Shown: piece by piece, positions 1 through 12,399 of the stretch
Layout of the letters: each line of letters begins with the position of its first letter
Numbering within the stretch: the first letter of the stretch is position 1
DNA from: Isoetes taiwanensis
Lineage: Eukaryota; Streptophyta; Lycopodiopsida; Isoetales; Isoetaceae
DNA length: 64,000 nt
Direction of reading: 5' to 3'
Assembly: GCA_021234155.1 (NCBI GenBank)
Contig: JAJEKV010000015.1
Coordinates: forward strand, 10,932,101 to 10,996,100
The notes under the pieces: generated by a model
Databases searched by the model: none
What the model was told of the DNA's origin: nothing
Seen by the model: the letters and a program-made list of their open reading frames with translations, nothing else
Made by a program: the position numbers and the translations under genes

Positions 1-108
1 CTCCAAATTACGAGATCTATTTCAAGCTTAAGCCATTATACAAACTCCTTTGCACGATTCAAACACCTCTTCTTGATCTCTTAGTTTGTCCTCGCGGCTC
101 TAATACCA
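1..108 (-). pseudogene. Copia gag 5' end and primer-binding site (left-edge element)
   Basis: This is the start of a Ty1/Copia element on the minus strand; the rest lies outside the window. The minus strand at 97-108 reads TGGTATTAGAGC, a near match to the usual initiator-tRNA-Met primer-binding site TGGTATCAGAGC. Positions 1-90 match the gag start of the related elements at 19.9 kb and 35.9 kb, but the gag start is followed at once by a stop. It belongs to the block duplicated at 35892. Confidence 0.6.
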
Positions 109-262
109 TAAAACAATGAGACTCCAAGAAAAGCCCAAGATTTCAATTGAACCAGCCCTTTACAATATGAGCACGTAGCTCTATATTTGGTTTCTACAAC
201 TAAACATTAATATCTCAACGTATACTTTTAATAAGCCGTCCCGAGGTTTGTTATTTCTAACA
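109..262 (-). repeat. Short Copia LTR (5' LTR of left-edge element)
   Basis: About 154 bp lie between the primer-binding site and the sequence TGTTAGAAATAAC (minus strand, ending at 262). The same boundaries are seen at 35998-36154 and 19962-20190. An LTR of about 155 bp is short for Copia. Confidence 0.6.
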
Positions 263-1473
263 TGTATCAGTATAAAATAGTTGTGTTTGGAATGTTTATG
301 CCTTCTAAATAGAATTCCCGTGTACGTGGTACATTAAGCTTGAAGATGAGATTTTGCTTTAGCAGAACATTCCGGCTTCTTGCTTCCCAATAGAGGATTT
401 CGATTGTGCTTTTTGGTATAAATGCGTACATCGGTTCGGCTTATGCAAATGTCTCGATACCGGTATCCTAATCGCCTTCTCGGTGACACTTCTCTAGCTT
501 AGGATCTGCAAAATCGGCTCTGCTTTCGGATGAATCTTGGTGATGACTCGCGCTTTTTGCTCCAACAAAATAGTCCGGATTGGCTTTTATGTAAAAATAA
601 GGCCTTCTCTATTTAAGACTTCTTCTATGTGCGTAAAATCAAAGGTAGCGACAATTTAGGCTAGCGTCCATCAATCAGCCCGCCCGTGTCACTTATTCTT
701 TTTTAAAGAATGTTAAAGAAAATTTCAACAACGGCGAGCAAAATTTTTCTTGCGGCGTTCTTCTGCGTTCTTCTTTTTAAATTTGAAGATGCGAGTTTTT
801 ACTCCACGTGCGGAGCTTTCACCTCGGTACGGCGATTCACCTCGCGTTACGCCATATTTCACCTCATTGAATTAACGCTACCTTTGATTTCGCGTTTTAA
901 GAATCACCTCTTACGTGATTACGGTATTGTCAGCCTTGCTCTCAGCCTACGTCGGCGGCGTTTCCGAATCCACGCCGGTCCGCCTATACATAACGTAAGA
1001 ATAAGGCCACCTCAATTCAATTCTATTCTATTTTAAAAGGCTTCTTCTATGTACATAGGCTAAATTCATACCATAGTTCAAACACATAAAAATATCTTAT
1101 TTTCTATGAAATTTTTTTTTTTTTTTTTTTTCCTAACCAAAATTTTGTAACAAAGCATTTCCTCACGTAATGCCAAAATGGACTTGGTCCCTTAGATTTT
1201 GCGTATCATACAACAAGAAAACGATGTTTAGTTGGTGCTAAATAGTTTGATTTCTTGGTTCAATATTACACTTTTGTAGTTGAATTGTAATTTGCCGCGC
1301 CATGCCGCCGTTCTGTACATTTTTGGCGTTATTCAATAATAGCTATTTCGAAAGTATTAAAGTATCCACTAGGCCTAGTGGTATATATCGATCCTGCAAA
1401 ATGTTGCAGAAAAAAATCGTGCAAAATGTTTAAACAATGCCTGTAGAACAGCTCAGCGGTGCAGGATATAGCC

Positions 1474-1481
1474 TATAAAAA
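1474..1481 (+). promoter_or_regulatory. TATA box of the decayed LRR copy
   Basis: TATAAAAA lies 62 bp upstream of the ATG at 1536, at the same spacing as in the intact copy at 37376. The promoter therefore survives although the reading frame does not. Confidence 0.5.
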
Positions 1482-1535
1482 CAAAGAGCCCGATTCATTC
1501 ATTCATTCAACAAAGTACACATTCTTTTCAGTAAG

Positions 1536-3356
1536 ATGGATAAGATGTCTGCATGGTTGGTGGTAGGATTAATCCTGTGGGAGTATCAGCCCTGTTCAAT
1601 CTGCAGGATGTGTTCCGGCAGAGCGGGGGGTTCTGCTGAAGCTCAAATCAGGGCTAAGGGAGTTCAGCGCCGCTTGGAACACCACAGACTGCTGCAAATG
1701 GGAGGGGATTACCTGCAGCAAAGCAGGGCATGTGATCGGCCTTGATATGCAGTTGATCTCCACAAATTATTTGGATGCCAGTGTGCCCATTTCTACCTTG
1801 GCGCTTGTATCAGGTCTGACAGAGCTTGAAAGCCTAGATGCAAGCTCAAAGGACTTCAAGGCGCAATACCGAGCTCCTTTTCCAAACTTACCAAGCTCAA
1901 AAAGCTGTCCATCTCTGATAACAGTGGTATTTCCGGCACCATTCCTGCGTTTTTGGTTCAATCCATGGCCTGGAGCAGTTTCTGGCATCCAACACAGGCC
2001 TCAAAGGCCCCATCCCGGCGGCATTCTTCGGGCTGTCTAATCTCCGGGAGCTGGATTTATCTCGTTCGATATTTGATGAAGTAGATTCGGGTGGGTTTGG
2101 TGGCGTTTTGCGATCAGAAATCTCCAAGCTCCGCGCCCTTCAGATTCTGAAGCTGGGCAGTGCAAAGATTTCTGGGCGCATTCCGGCTGGGTTCGGCAAG
2201 CTAACCAATCTGCAGGAGCTGTCCCTTCATTCTAACCAGTTATCAGGCCCCATTCCGGCAGCATTGGGGTCGCTGAAGAGCCTGCACACCTTAAATCTAG
2301 CAGGAAACTCTCTTTCCGGTGCCATTCCTTCCAGCTGGGCCATTTGACGAATCTGCAAACCCTAGACCTCTCGTCAAATTCCTTCGCCGGAAAAATCCTG
2401 TTTCTTTCGGATACCTGTCCAGCCTCCAAACGCTGAAGCTGCAGGACAACCGCCTTGCAGGGCCATTGCCCAGATCCTTAGGCAAGCTTTCAAAGCTGGA
2501 GAATCTGTACCTTTACAATAACCCCATATCAGGGACAATACCCACTTCATTCAAAGGCTTAAAATCATTGGCATTTTTGTGGGTATCAGGGACGAAGCTT
2601 TCTGGACCGCTTCCTGATATGTTCGGCCAGATGAAAGAATCTCACAAACGTTCATATCTACGATAATCCATTTCTGACAGGCTCGCTTCCGCCCTCTGTG
2701 GGTGTTCTTAGCCTGGAAGTATTTGATGCACACACATAACAGCTCAATTTCTGGTGCAATCAACAAGTTTCCAGATTCGACACAGGTCGATCTGCGGGGA
2801 AAATAAGATTAGTAGCATACCTGCAGAATTGGGTGCGCGGTTGAGCATATTGAGATTGTCGGGAAATAAGCTGACATTTGAGGGGTGTAAAGGCATTACA
2901 ACTATGGCCGGTCCGCGGACTATTGAATTGTCAGGCTGTGGGCTGAAGGGTTCAATCCCAAGCTGGTTTAGCAAAATCAAAATTGCATGGCCCAGCACAG
3001 GTTTTGAATGGAATGGGGACATAAAATTGACCTGTCTTTCAACTCCATCTCTGGATCCATCCCTGATTTTGGCCACATGGAAACCCTGGAAACGCTGGAC
3101 CTCCACCATAATTCCTTCTCTGGCTCCATTCCCTCCAGCCTTGCCAATATCACTCTCCTCAAATACTTGGATTTGTCTAGTAACCAGTTAGTGGCCCCAT
3201 TCCTTCCCTCTTTTCTTGACCTTCCTGTTACCTTTCTTGACCTGTCACACAACAAATTGACAGGAAAATTCCTCAAGGTGGGCTTTGAATAAGTTCAATG
3301 CCTCTAGCTTTGCTTCCAATGTTGGTCTTTGTGGATCTCCCTTGCCTGCTTGCTAA
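1536..3356 (+). pseudogene. Decayed copy of the secreted LRR gene
   Basis: The sequence is collinear with the intact gene at 37438-39261 and starts with the same MDKMSAW peptide. The frame is broken repeatedly, first near 1580 by loss of single bases in G and C runs. It is also broken near 1850-1960, 2335, 2395, 2635, 2735, 2800, 2885, 3020, 3190 and 3275. LRR peptides such as LTNLQELSLHSNQLSGPIP appear in alternating frames. Almost all differences are indels of one to a few bases, with few substitutions. That pattern is unusual for slow pseudogene decay and could include uncorrected long-read errors. If real, the gene yields only a truncated N-terminus. The promoter and 3' flank are preserved. 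Confidence 0.85.
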
Positions 3357-3519
3357 AGGCTTACAACTTTGTTAAGTTTGCATCTTATTTGTACTACTTG
3401 ATGGCTTATAATATTGATAAGGATGTATAATGGTGGACTCACTTTGATAAATGCATTGTATTTGAACTAGTTTATGTACTAGGTAATTGCCAGGAGGAGG
3501 AGCATTCCGCGCTGTAAAG

Positions 3520-5935
3520 CAATACGTAACTGTTGATTTAGGCTAGCCAAATATGGAGGCTCGTGGAAGACTGATGGCACCACTCGTAGCATGTCATGGT
3601 CCACCGGATTCTCAGATGTAAGAGATAATATAATAAGTATATGTCGGTGGCTAAATCTTAGATTGAACCTAGAAATGCTGGATTGGTTCGGCAAAGCAAG
3701 AGAACCGATTGATGCCGGGTTGGTTTTTTTTGCATGAAAGTGGAATTGGATTATTGTCTTTGTTTTTGTACCGGAAAAAAAAAATTGAAAATTTTGTTTC
3801 GTGTTATAATGGTTTCCATGCCATTCATAAACTTGCCAATGTTTTTCTATTTTTTATTTTTTTTTCAAACCCAAGAAAACATCTCCCATAACACACCAAA
3901 ATAGAAAACTTTTTTCGTTTAAAGGTCGAAATCTCTATTCCGTTTATTAAAGTGAATAATCCAAGATTTTTAAGGTATCCTTAGAATCAATGTTTCATGT
4001 ACAACCAGCCCCGGTCAATTTTCTCTCCCTGAGGTGTACTCATTGCCTCCATTCGCACTATCGGATAGGGGGTTCTCCATTTGGGTTTGGGGCTCAATGA
4101 AACAAGAATATGGCTGCAGTTGAAGAAGAGAGAGAAGTACTTTTTTCTTTTTACACCATCTTCGAATTGAGATGGGCGTATGGACGGTGAGCCATGCCGA
4201 AAGGCCCGCCTAATGCTTCCAAATGGGAGTCATTGAGGATGAACCCTCATACCTTCAAAGTTTCCAACAGATGATCAATCCGTGACGCGCTTGCCGAAGT
4301 TACGTAGCCCGGGACACCGCTATATGTGACATTGAGCACTTCGCTCAGATGGGTGTCAGATCATACCTGAGGGAGGTTATGGACATGCAAAATCAGCTAT
4401 GTCCTCGGGCACACACTTGATGTGTATATGTACATTTATTTTCATGATGATGTATACTTGTACGCTTTGACAAAGATTCTTATTATCGCTTAATGATTTT
4501 TCTTTGAACTCTTCTGTGGCAGGGATTTTTTAACCCGGATAGTAATAAGTTTGTTGCACTCCTTCCGGGTCCCATAGGCCGATTGGTCTCAAGTGGACGA
4601 TAAAAATCATTCTTTCTTTCTATCTTTTCTAAACCTCGCATGCAAAACAACAAGCTGCTCGTGGTTCAAAATCGGCCATATCTTGCATGGAAAACATAAG
4701 CTCTGAGAAGCATAAAACCTACAATAGTCTAGTCGACTAAGCTTCTACAATTAGAGGAATACAACTCGGACTTCACCGGATACCATGCAAATAGAAAGAA
4801 AGTTGGGCACACCGCAATTCATGATCCCTTTAGCTCTATCCCCTTTGCATCTTCACCGCTTGATTGGAATATTCCAGATATATCCCATAAGACATCTTCA
4901 ACCCTAGGGTTTTCCCTAGGGTCCATTCTTATCTTATCTTCTTAATTAGATGAAGGATCATTTCATTTAAATAAGGACTAGGCACATGTGTCCGGGCCTT
5001 TAGGACATGCGATAACCTTAACGTAAGAACCGAAAGGTATTTGTATTAAACCCTTCATTGTAAGGACGTAAGGAAGCACGTGTCATATTGGTTGCATCTG
5101 ATTGACATCTGATAATAGTTTTTTACGCCATATCATGTCTATGCATGCACAAGTGAAAGATCAAATTAGCACTTTTATGCATATACACTTGTATAAATGA
5201 ATATGTATAATTAGCATAAGATTAAATGGCAAAAATTCAAGAAGATACCATACTACTCTTACTCTGAATATGCAAAATTTGGCAAAAATAAAATTTATTA
5301 TGGTAATAGTGCTTCTAAATTATGGAGGAAATTAAATGGTAAAGTCAATTTTCAGCTCATGTTTGTTAGACTCCTTCCCACAATTGGTAAAGTGCATGCA
5401 CTTTTGTGTGTGGTATAGATAGTCGGGCTTGGACCAACCAAACAAGGGGAGAGAACAACCTTTTCTTAATGACACGGACATTAATAAAGACCTTTTATTT
5501 CTTATTGATTGTTTATCATTTTCAAACCAAAGACACGAGATAATCGAGTATCTAATTGACAAAGCATAACTTTATTCGTGGGAGAGTTTTAACTTCAGAA
5601 TCATTTTATTGAAAAGAATGTCCGCACCAATTAGTAGAATAGCTCAATCCATGCCTTTCAAAACTTTGCCTCTTTAATCTTCAAACTTTTTATAGTATCG
5701 TTTTATTTTGCACCATGTTACAGGTGCTTCTAGGGGCATTGTCAATATTAATGAACCCTTGATGGAATTCACACGGGAGCACCACCGATAGGATGCCAAG
5801 GGCGCAATTGCTATACGGCAGACCATAAGCCCGTAATCAGGCAATGGGCACATTACCGGGGCTAGCCAAAGTTCGCCTAGGGTACCAACTTCTCATGTTT
5901 ATTATAACAAAACATTAGATAAGGAAGATTGGCAT
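3520..5935 (+). repeat. LTR-retrotransposon-derived block; inverted partner at 31.2-33.0 kb
   Basis: From about 3530 to 5575 the sequence matches 31220-32985 in reverse orientation. Sequence at 5596-5935 matches 25150-25480, also inverted. The minus strand at 4774-4784 reads TGGTATCCGGT, aligning with TGGTATCAGTG at 32225, a tRNA-Met-type primer-binding site. The adjoining sequence is therefore probably an LTR with its 3' end there. No long ORF survives. This copy carries an extra insertion of about 570 bp at 4036-4620. CAG in the partner often appears as CCG or CCGG here. Confidence 0.6.
4036..4620 (+). mobile_element. SINE-like insertion with hairpin/GTGGACG 3' end
   Basis: This segment is absent from the inverted partner block, so it is an insertion. 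Its 3' end has the hairpin AGGCCGATTGGTCT (4576-4589), then AAGTGGACGATAAAAAT and a T/C-rich tail. The same signature ends the elements at 6.0, 20.0, 31.9 and 53.2 kb. Internal sequence near 4240-4310 looks like an antisense tRNA-type segment, but I cannot assign A and B boxes firmly. The 5' limit is approximate. Confidence 0.5.
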
Positions 5936-6014
5936 TGTTATTATTGTTTAAAGTTTTTCCTTTGAAAACCTTTTGAGGAAAGGGTATTTAAATCCTAGTA
6001 GCAATAGTTGGACT

Positions 6015-6075
6015 AGCCATTGAATGGGTCTCGTGGGTTTTTTTTTTTTCTTTGTGGACGTTAAAAATTGATTCT
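6015..6075 (+). mobile_element. SINE-like 3' fragment
   Basis: The hairpin CCATTGAATGG (6017-6027) is followed by GTCTCGTGG, a T-run, then GTGGACGTTAAAAATTG. This is the 3' signature of the family, interrupted by a poly-T expansion. The 5' extent is unclear. Confidence 0.4.
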
Positions 6076-6220
6076 AGCTAGATTTGGCAAATTGATAGTC
6101 TTTGGAGTGCTATAGTTGTATTTTTCCTACCTACCATGAATGACTACTTGAATGTATTTTAAGTGTATGAATGCCCTTAATGGATACGCCACACAGAGGT
6201 AGCATTTGGTGTGTTTTTTG

Positions 6221-6238
6221 TGGTATCAGAGCTGGTGG
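6221..6238 (+). other. tRNA-Met-type primer-binding site of an LTR element relic
   Basis: TGGTATCAGAGCTGGTGG is the canonical plant Copia primer-binding site. The preceding bases probably belong to an LTR. No gag frame is recognisable downstream, where the sequence soon becomes pyrimidine-rich. Confidence 0.5.
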
Positions 6239-6539
6239 GAAGCTCATTTAAGTCACCTAGCCATCTTAAGGGTGCATCAAGAGAGCTGCATTGGGAAGGC
6301 AGGAAGCTGAAAACTATATTTGTAAAAGAGAAATTTCGTAAAATTGCTCAAATTTAGAGCATCATCCAAACCAAATTTGTGAAAGAAAAAATAAACTACT
6401 TATATCAACATAAAATACATTATCTAAACATATATAATTTTACTAGAATGGAGTTTCAAGCCGTTGTCGGACATAGCTAGGACTCAGAATGATACATTCG
6501 AGCAAATTGTTAAATTAATTTATGTTAAAATCACACAAT

Positions 6540-7020
6540 TAAGAGGTTTTTCCCTTCAATGTTTTTATTTTTCTAATTTCACTTTCTCTTTTTTCTCATA
6601 TTTGTATGCCCTCTTTCACCATTTCTCCACCCCTTTTTCTTTTTTTTTTTTCGTTCTTTTCTATTTTGCTATTCCCTACTTTTCTCGCTTTCGCCCTTTT
6701 TGTTCCCTGGCCCCTCCCATTCCTATTTTACCCTTATTTTTTCTCATTTTATTTATTGTTCTTGCTTCCTTCCTCTTTTCCCTTTTACCTTTTTTTTCTT
6801 TTTTTCTTTTCCTTCCCTCCTCTCCTCCCTCCTTTTTCCTTCTTCGCTTTCTTTCCCTTTTCCTTTCCCTTTCCTCTCTTCCTTTTCATTTTTCGATGGC
6901 CTTTTCCCCTTCTTCTCCTCCTTTCCCAACTATTTCTCTTCCACTTTTTCCGCACCATTTTTTTTTCCATTTCCCTTTCCTCTCCCCTTTTTCGTTTTCT
7001 TTTTCTTTTCTTTTTTGGGT
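6540..7020 (+). repeat. 480-bp polypyrimidine tract
   Basis: The plus strand is almost entirely T and C with scattered A and G. Long open frames here translate to Phe/Ser/Pro/Leu low-complexity strings and I do not regard them as genes. It ends at GGGTTGCCCCTAGGGGC, a sequence shared with 24420. Confidence 0.85.
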
Positions 7021-7080
7021 TGCCCCTAGGGGCCAATCCCTTGCTTTGTGGGTTTTAGGCATATTTTGATATATACCAAA
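7012..7080 (+). repeat. Short dispersed repeat with GCCCCTAGGGGC palindrome
   Basis: About 60 bp beginning TTTTTTGGGTTGCCCCTAGG are shared with 24413-24475, including a downstream GTGG..TTT..AGCATATT-like segment. The other copy lies just upstream of a primer-binding site, so this may be LTR sequence. Confidence 0.45.
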
Positions 7081-8330
7081 GATATCCTTAGAATATGGAA
7101 AATCACATAAACTTGCTATAGCCAAGAATTGGTGGTGACCCTCAAGGTCGGGCACCACTGCTCGAATCGGGTTAACCTACCGTGGTGGTTCCGATGGAGT
7201 AACATTCTTCGAGAACCGCCGGTTCTTGAATTTTATGCCTAACATCTTGGTAGATGATCACTTTTGATAATCGTAAAAGGCTTAAGGAGGAAGTGAGGGA
7301 TCTTCGATCAATGAAACATGAAAAGCGGGCCTCTCTTCCAAGCCAAGGAAGAACCACAAAAGAACCTTAATGGACCGTAGAAGATTATCAAGCATTTATT
7401 CGAAAGTACGCTTTAAAGTGTTTTAGGGTTTTTGAATTATTTGCATGTCTAGATTTTTTTTTCTCCGAATATGTGTTTGTGCTTTCTCAAGTGCATGCCG
7501 CAGCTTGATAGTGCCGCTTTGTTGATGTATTTAGTTTTTTGAAGGATGGTATTATATTTATATTATAAAGGAGAACAAAATGACTACTTGTATGGGGAGT
7601 GTCCACCCAAAAAACCTCCATGAAAGTGAACTGAAAGTGGGGGTTTAACTAAAATTCTATGACACCCAAAGATGTCAAACAAGGAAGGAAATAACTATAA
7701 GTATAACGCTTTTCTCGCCTAAAGGTTATAAACCAAAGCCAAAAACTCAAATAAGAGTGACAGAGTTTTATAATGTTTTAAGATGTCTTCAATCCTGAAT
7801 TTGATCCTCAACATCAAGTCTCCTATCCGTGAGGAGTAACCAAAGACCATCCAAAGGGTCCGGGTCCTTTCGCGGACCATTGTCATCTGCAAAAGATAGG
7901 CATGGGCATGATCTCGATTTTGCAAAATTGTACTTTCCCCGCAAAGATTCTAGCTTGACAGATGAATTCTCTTCAGGTCCTACTGAGGGCACACGAGCAA
8001 GTGCAATCACAATCTTCTTCAAAGTGATGAAGGGAGCACCGTCGTAAATTCAGCTGCCCACTTTTGAATGTCTTCATATTTTTATTTGGGAAGGAGATCC
8101 GTCCGCTCATAAGAAAGAATTTTCCCGCAAAAAGATGAACTTATAAGTAGACTTTATGAATCCAAGACACATCATAATTTGTTTGAGAGAGTATGGCCCG
8201 AGGCCATATAACTTCATTGCGTAAAACTAATTTATTTCTGCCTTTCCGCATTCTCCATAGAAGGATATAAAAACTCCAATGTCCGGGAGAGTCGGGAGAA
8301 AAAAATCAGCTTCGTGACTCTCGAGAGAGA
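7080..8330. other. No recognised gene; probable LINE 3' region
   Basis: Only short ORFs without recognisable domains occur. The right part (about 7.7-8.3 kb) probably belongs to the 3' end of the minus-strand LINE, but I could not place a poly-A or other 3' terminus. Confidence 0.4.
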
Positions 8331-9041
8331 GATTAAGCAAAGAAGGCCCTCGAGGAGATCTCAATTGTCCATTGGGACCGTAAGCAAGATCTAAAAAAGA
8401 TGGTCTTCATTTTCTCGTAGATACGAGAGACATCTAGGCGCACATTAGTATTTGAAAAATTACAAAAAGCGCTTTTGTCGCTTGTGGCCGACTTTTATGC
8501 CACAGCTTGCCAAATGAATGCCTTGATTTTCGGATTAATCGGGACTTCCAAAGATGGATAAGATTGGCTTTGCGTTCCCGAGAAATTCCCCATTTGAGGT
8601 GTACACTCATCTCTTTGATCTTTCATAAGATATTTATAAGCCTCCTTTACTTTAAAATGAATTTCCCTTTATAATGCCAAGTGATATTGCTATTGTTCCA
8701 TTCATTTTGAGAGATATAATTTGAAATGGCATTATAAAGAGATTCGCTGCTATCATCTTCATACCTGATGTCAGAAGAATCAAAAGGAATAGGACCGTTA
8801 GCATCAAACAGATCTGAGATTGTGATCAAACCTTTTTCTTGCCACAATTTAGCTTGGTCTGGGAAGTTTCTAATGAGACAATGGGAGCTGTTGTCCTAGA
8901 AGGTAAGGATTCCGTAAAATATGTTGAGAAAGGGAAATTCCTTTCTCCCATGAATACATCCCTTTTAGGATTCCAAGCCATTATCCATTTCCTTATCAAG
9001 GAGGACAATTGTTGGGGATCTGAAACTCGAAAAAAAGGCAA
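8330..9041 (-). pseudogene. LINE C-terminal region with zf-RVT-like segment
   Basis: Minus-strand frames give INPKIKAFIWQAVA near 8.55 kb, resembling the zf-RVT domain at the C-terminus of plant L1 proteins (typically PPKIxxFxW...). Upstream peptides such as WQEKGLITISDLFD (8.8 kb) resemble the linker region before it. No single frame spans the segment. Confidence 0.5.
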
Positions 9042-9129
9042 AGATCCGAAGTAACATTTTGATGTTCCAACCGTATGGCTTACATTTGAGGATGTAGTGC
9101 TTGATGAGGACTAAACCGGATGTCGGATC

Positions 9130-10300
9130 TTATCCGTAATAGATCTGAAAAGTATTTTGCAGCAAGGGTCGTGGCATGCTTTTCAATATTGATAATTCCC
9201 AAACCTCCCATAGACTTAGGTCAAAAAAGATTCTTCCATTGAGACAGAGTCCAAAGATCTTCAAGTTATCGCCACGTGAGATGAATCTTCCAAGGATACC
9301 CCCGCAGCCTTTTGTAAACATATTTAGGAGCAAGGATGAAGGAGGATTGATAAACATGGGTTGAGGCTATAACCGAAGTTCGCAAGAATTGCCCGACCAG
9401 CTTTAGAAAGGAATTTGGAGTTGAGAGTATCAACTTTGTGGTAAAATTTCAATGATGCCATTCCATAAATATTTGAACTAATAGCAAAAGGAATGCCAAG
9501 CAATTTAGAATGAGTATTTGGGGGTTGAAACCGCAATCAAGGAGAGTGGCGCTTTGAGTTCCCAGATCCGAAGTTATGGGAGGTAATCTTAGATTTAAGG
9601 TGTGATTAATCTTGCATCCAAAAAGTTACCAAAGTCATTTAGGATATCCTTAGTATGATTTATCAATCAAGATCCATGGATAAGAGGATAAAAGTATCAT
9701 CCGCAAAATGCCCATTTAAGAATTGATCACCATATCATTTGTAGGGAGATATAAACTCGCTAGCTCCCCTCCTCTTTGGCTTTTCGCAGATCGCCGTGGA
9801 GGGCTTCCATGACAATAATAAAAGGAAGGGGCCGTGGGCAACCCCGCTTTGACTCCTCTTTAATGTTGAAGAAGGGGCTGCATTCCCCATTAATTAAAAC
9901 CGAGGAAGAGGAGTTGTTGAGAATTGTCTGGAAGAGGTTGATTGAGCTAGTGTCAAAACCGAAGTTTCCTCGCAAAGAAATTTTAAGAAAATTCCAATTG
10001 ATCAGATCGAATGCTTTAGTGATGTCGAAGTTTCAAAAGAGCAATCTCTTGATTGGAATCTTTTGCCCATCCGAGGCCAAGAGCAAAGAAGGGCAACATT
10101 ATCCGTAATATTCCTTCCTTTCAAGTAAGCCGATTGGCTCGACCGATAATATTGTTTAAAATCTCCTTCACCTCTCGAAAGTAATAGCACCTGAAATAAT
10201 CTTGTATATGACATTAGTTAGAGAAATAGGTCCAGAATCCCAAAAAGGAGATGGGTTCGTGGAGTTTTTGGGATCAGAGAGATAAAGCCGGTATTGATTC
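9130..10300 (-). pseudogene. LINE reverse transcriptase relic
   Basis: The peptide QSAYLKGRNITDNVALL (about 10.1 kb) matches the QSAFxxGRxIxDN block of plant L1 reverse transcriptases. About 230 bp downstream, VLINGECSPFFNIKEESKRG is followed by CPRPLPFIIVMEAL, the altered form of RQGDPLSPxLFxxVxE. There CAG is read as CGG and the expected CTCTGTCC region appears as CACGGCC. Further downstream, LGIPFAISSNIYGMASLKFY and AILANFGYSLNPC match the thumb region (kxLLxxA..Ip.Y). The catalytic YADD box is not recognisable in any frame. Confidence 0.65.
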
Positions 10301-10999
10301 TATCATCAATCTTCTTTCTTAAAATAAATTCATTAGCAACATTCGTAATGTATGATCCCAAGATGTCCTGTGTTGCTTTTGAAAAAATTCACCGGAAAGC
10401 CATCCGTCCCGGGATTTACCATTCTTCATACTATTAACCACTTTGCCGAGTTCACCAATGGAAAAAAGGCTGGTTAAGGCTATGTTTCGATCTTGAGTAA
10501 CTCTTTTCTTCCATTTTGATGAAGTTTTTTCTGCTCACTGGTTAATTTCTCAGACCGGTGCCCATAATGTTAGTAAAATGGTTGGTAGCAAGAATATTCG
10601 ATTATCATCTCCATTAATTTTAATACCATTGACCAAGACCTCTTCAATTTTGTTTTTTTGACTGCCCCTTGGCTTTGACAAAGAAATATTTGGAGTGTGC
10701 CTTTTCATCTTCTTTTTTAGCTCTGTTATCTTGGATTTTAGTCTCCAACCAGCAAAGAATCCTTAATTCCTCTCGCTTCAATCTCAAGACTAATTGCTAT
10801 ACCTCTCCAAAGCAAAGATTTGGAAGAAGACTTCTAAGATTAATCAAGTGGGCTGTTTTAGCATTGTGAATCTTTTTCCCCAGATTTTGAGCTTATTTTT
10901 AATGAGCTTAGCAAGATTACACCACCGTGTCATCCAACCATAGCCGCCATGGGGTTTAACAAGAGAATTGATCACCTCCGTAATAATATCCTTAAAATC

Positions 11000-11848
11000 T
11001 AAGTGATTAATAAGTCGGGAGTTTAATTTGAAGTAGGAATTTCTCTTGGTTGCGCACTCACCATTTGTTCGAATGATAATGAGTCGGGGAAGTGATCAGC
11101 CGCGATTATAGCCTTCGATTAATAACTCTTTCACTTAAATTCCGTAGATTTTCACCGAGGTAAAATCTATCATGAAGGCAAAGCAGACGGATTAATCCTA
11201 ACGATCACCCAAATTTAAACTCATCGTGGAGGTTCTAGCTAAAATAAGATTGTTAAGAGAAATCAAGTTAGACCATGAGTTATTTTCATCCGGGTGAGAG
11301 AGGCCCGAAATTCGATTTTCATAAAACCGCGGAGTGACCATATTGAAGTCCCTCCCATTATAATTTCATCAACCTCAAGATATTCAGACTACTTATGATC
11401 TTGTTCCAAATGACTGCTCTCTACCGGGCTATTATAAGCATAAATGTTGATGATGGCTAATCCGAGGTTGTCCATCTTGAAACAAAGAATCGCCATCCGC
11501 CTAAGTTGTCATTGACCATATAACCGATCGTTGATGTTGAGATTCTTTTTCCAAAGAAATGGCCACTCCACTAGAGCTATTATTAGCGTAAAGGGCCCAG
11601 TCTCCATGCCGTGAGGGAGGGTCCCGCTATCTTTGAGCTGAAATCGCCATCATGCAATTTGTGCTCTTGCAAAAGAAGGAAATCGTGGTTCGTGGAGGAG
11701 AGGCAAACTCTAAGTCTATCCCTTTTATCGAATCATTAATACCTTGAAGATTCCGTGTAATTATGTTAAGAGAGCTATTCATTATAAATTGAGGGAGATT
11801 TATAAGGAGAGAGATGCTCCCCGACTTCTTTTCTCGACGGGTCTTCAC
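11000..11848 (-). pseudogene. LINE apurinic-type endonuclease relic
   Basis: Minus-strand peptides start with LNIITRNLQGINDSIK, the altered form of the canonical xIIxWNVRGLNxxxKR start of plant L1 endonucleases. DWALYANNSSSGVAISLEKE follows in another frame near 11.55 kb, matching the GxAISL block. The intervening sequence is frameshifted. Confidence 0.6.
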
Positions 11849-12399
11849 GGCTCCATCATTCTTGGATTGGTGTCTCTTTTTCCTTTTGTCGATGACTTGA
11901 GTCCAATCTTGCTCTGAGGAGATCTCAAGAATGGTGACATTGCTCTTTTCCGCTAAACCCCGCTAGGGGTCGGAAGGATAATTTGGTTTTGATCATTCTT
12001 CCAATTGTCATGATTATGATCTTTGGGTCCAACTCGAATCGCAGCTTTTAATGTTGAAAAGATTCATAATATTTGAAGGAATGGGTCCATTGGTCTGAAA
12101 TTTAAAAGATCGTAAGGGTGCATAATAGAGCCGGAGGGTTTTAGACTCAAACCGCTATGATCTTCGATAAGGATATCGGGCCAATGTTAAATGCCTTGTT
12201 ATCGCTGCCGGGCCATTGGATTGATCATCTTTTGATCGTGAAGGGTACAATGATTCTTGGAAGACTTTTGTACCCATACTTGTTTAACTTCAGATTGAAC
12301 CACATTACTCTTCTTAGCCGCCTCTTCAGCTTATCTCAGCTTTAGGGGCAGTAGGGGACATTGTCAGAATTGATCCAATTTTATGTAAGCTTAGAATGC

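Larger units (their letters stand above)
1..3519. repeat. Segmental duplication, copy 1 (Copia 5' end plus LRR gene)
   Basis: The block matches 35892-39424 in direct orientation, at an offset of about 35.9 kb. It covers the Copia LTR, promoter, LRR gene and its 3' flank. Homology stops abruptly at 3519, just after the left arm of a palindrome that is complete in copy 2 (39387-39545). From about 1040 the copies are nearly identical. In 270-1000 they differ mainly where copy 2 has CTG or CAG. Confidence 0.85.

Noticed and set aside
6464-7069. Long plus-strand ORFs (up to 201 codons) in the pyrimidine tract
   Set aside because: Translation is low-complexity Phe/Ser/Pro/Leu caused by base composition; several frames are open at once, and no domain is present.
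7150-7200. Possible tRNA gene or SINE head (CTCGAATCGGGTT)
   Set aside because: No acceptor stem or A box could be built around it.
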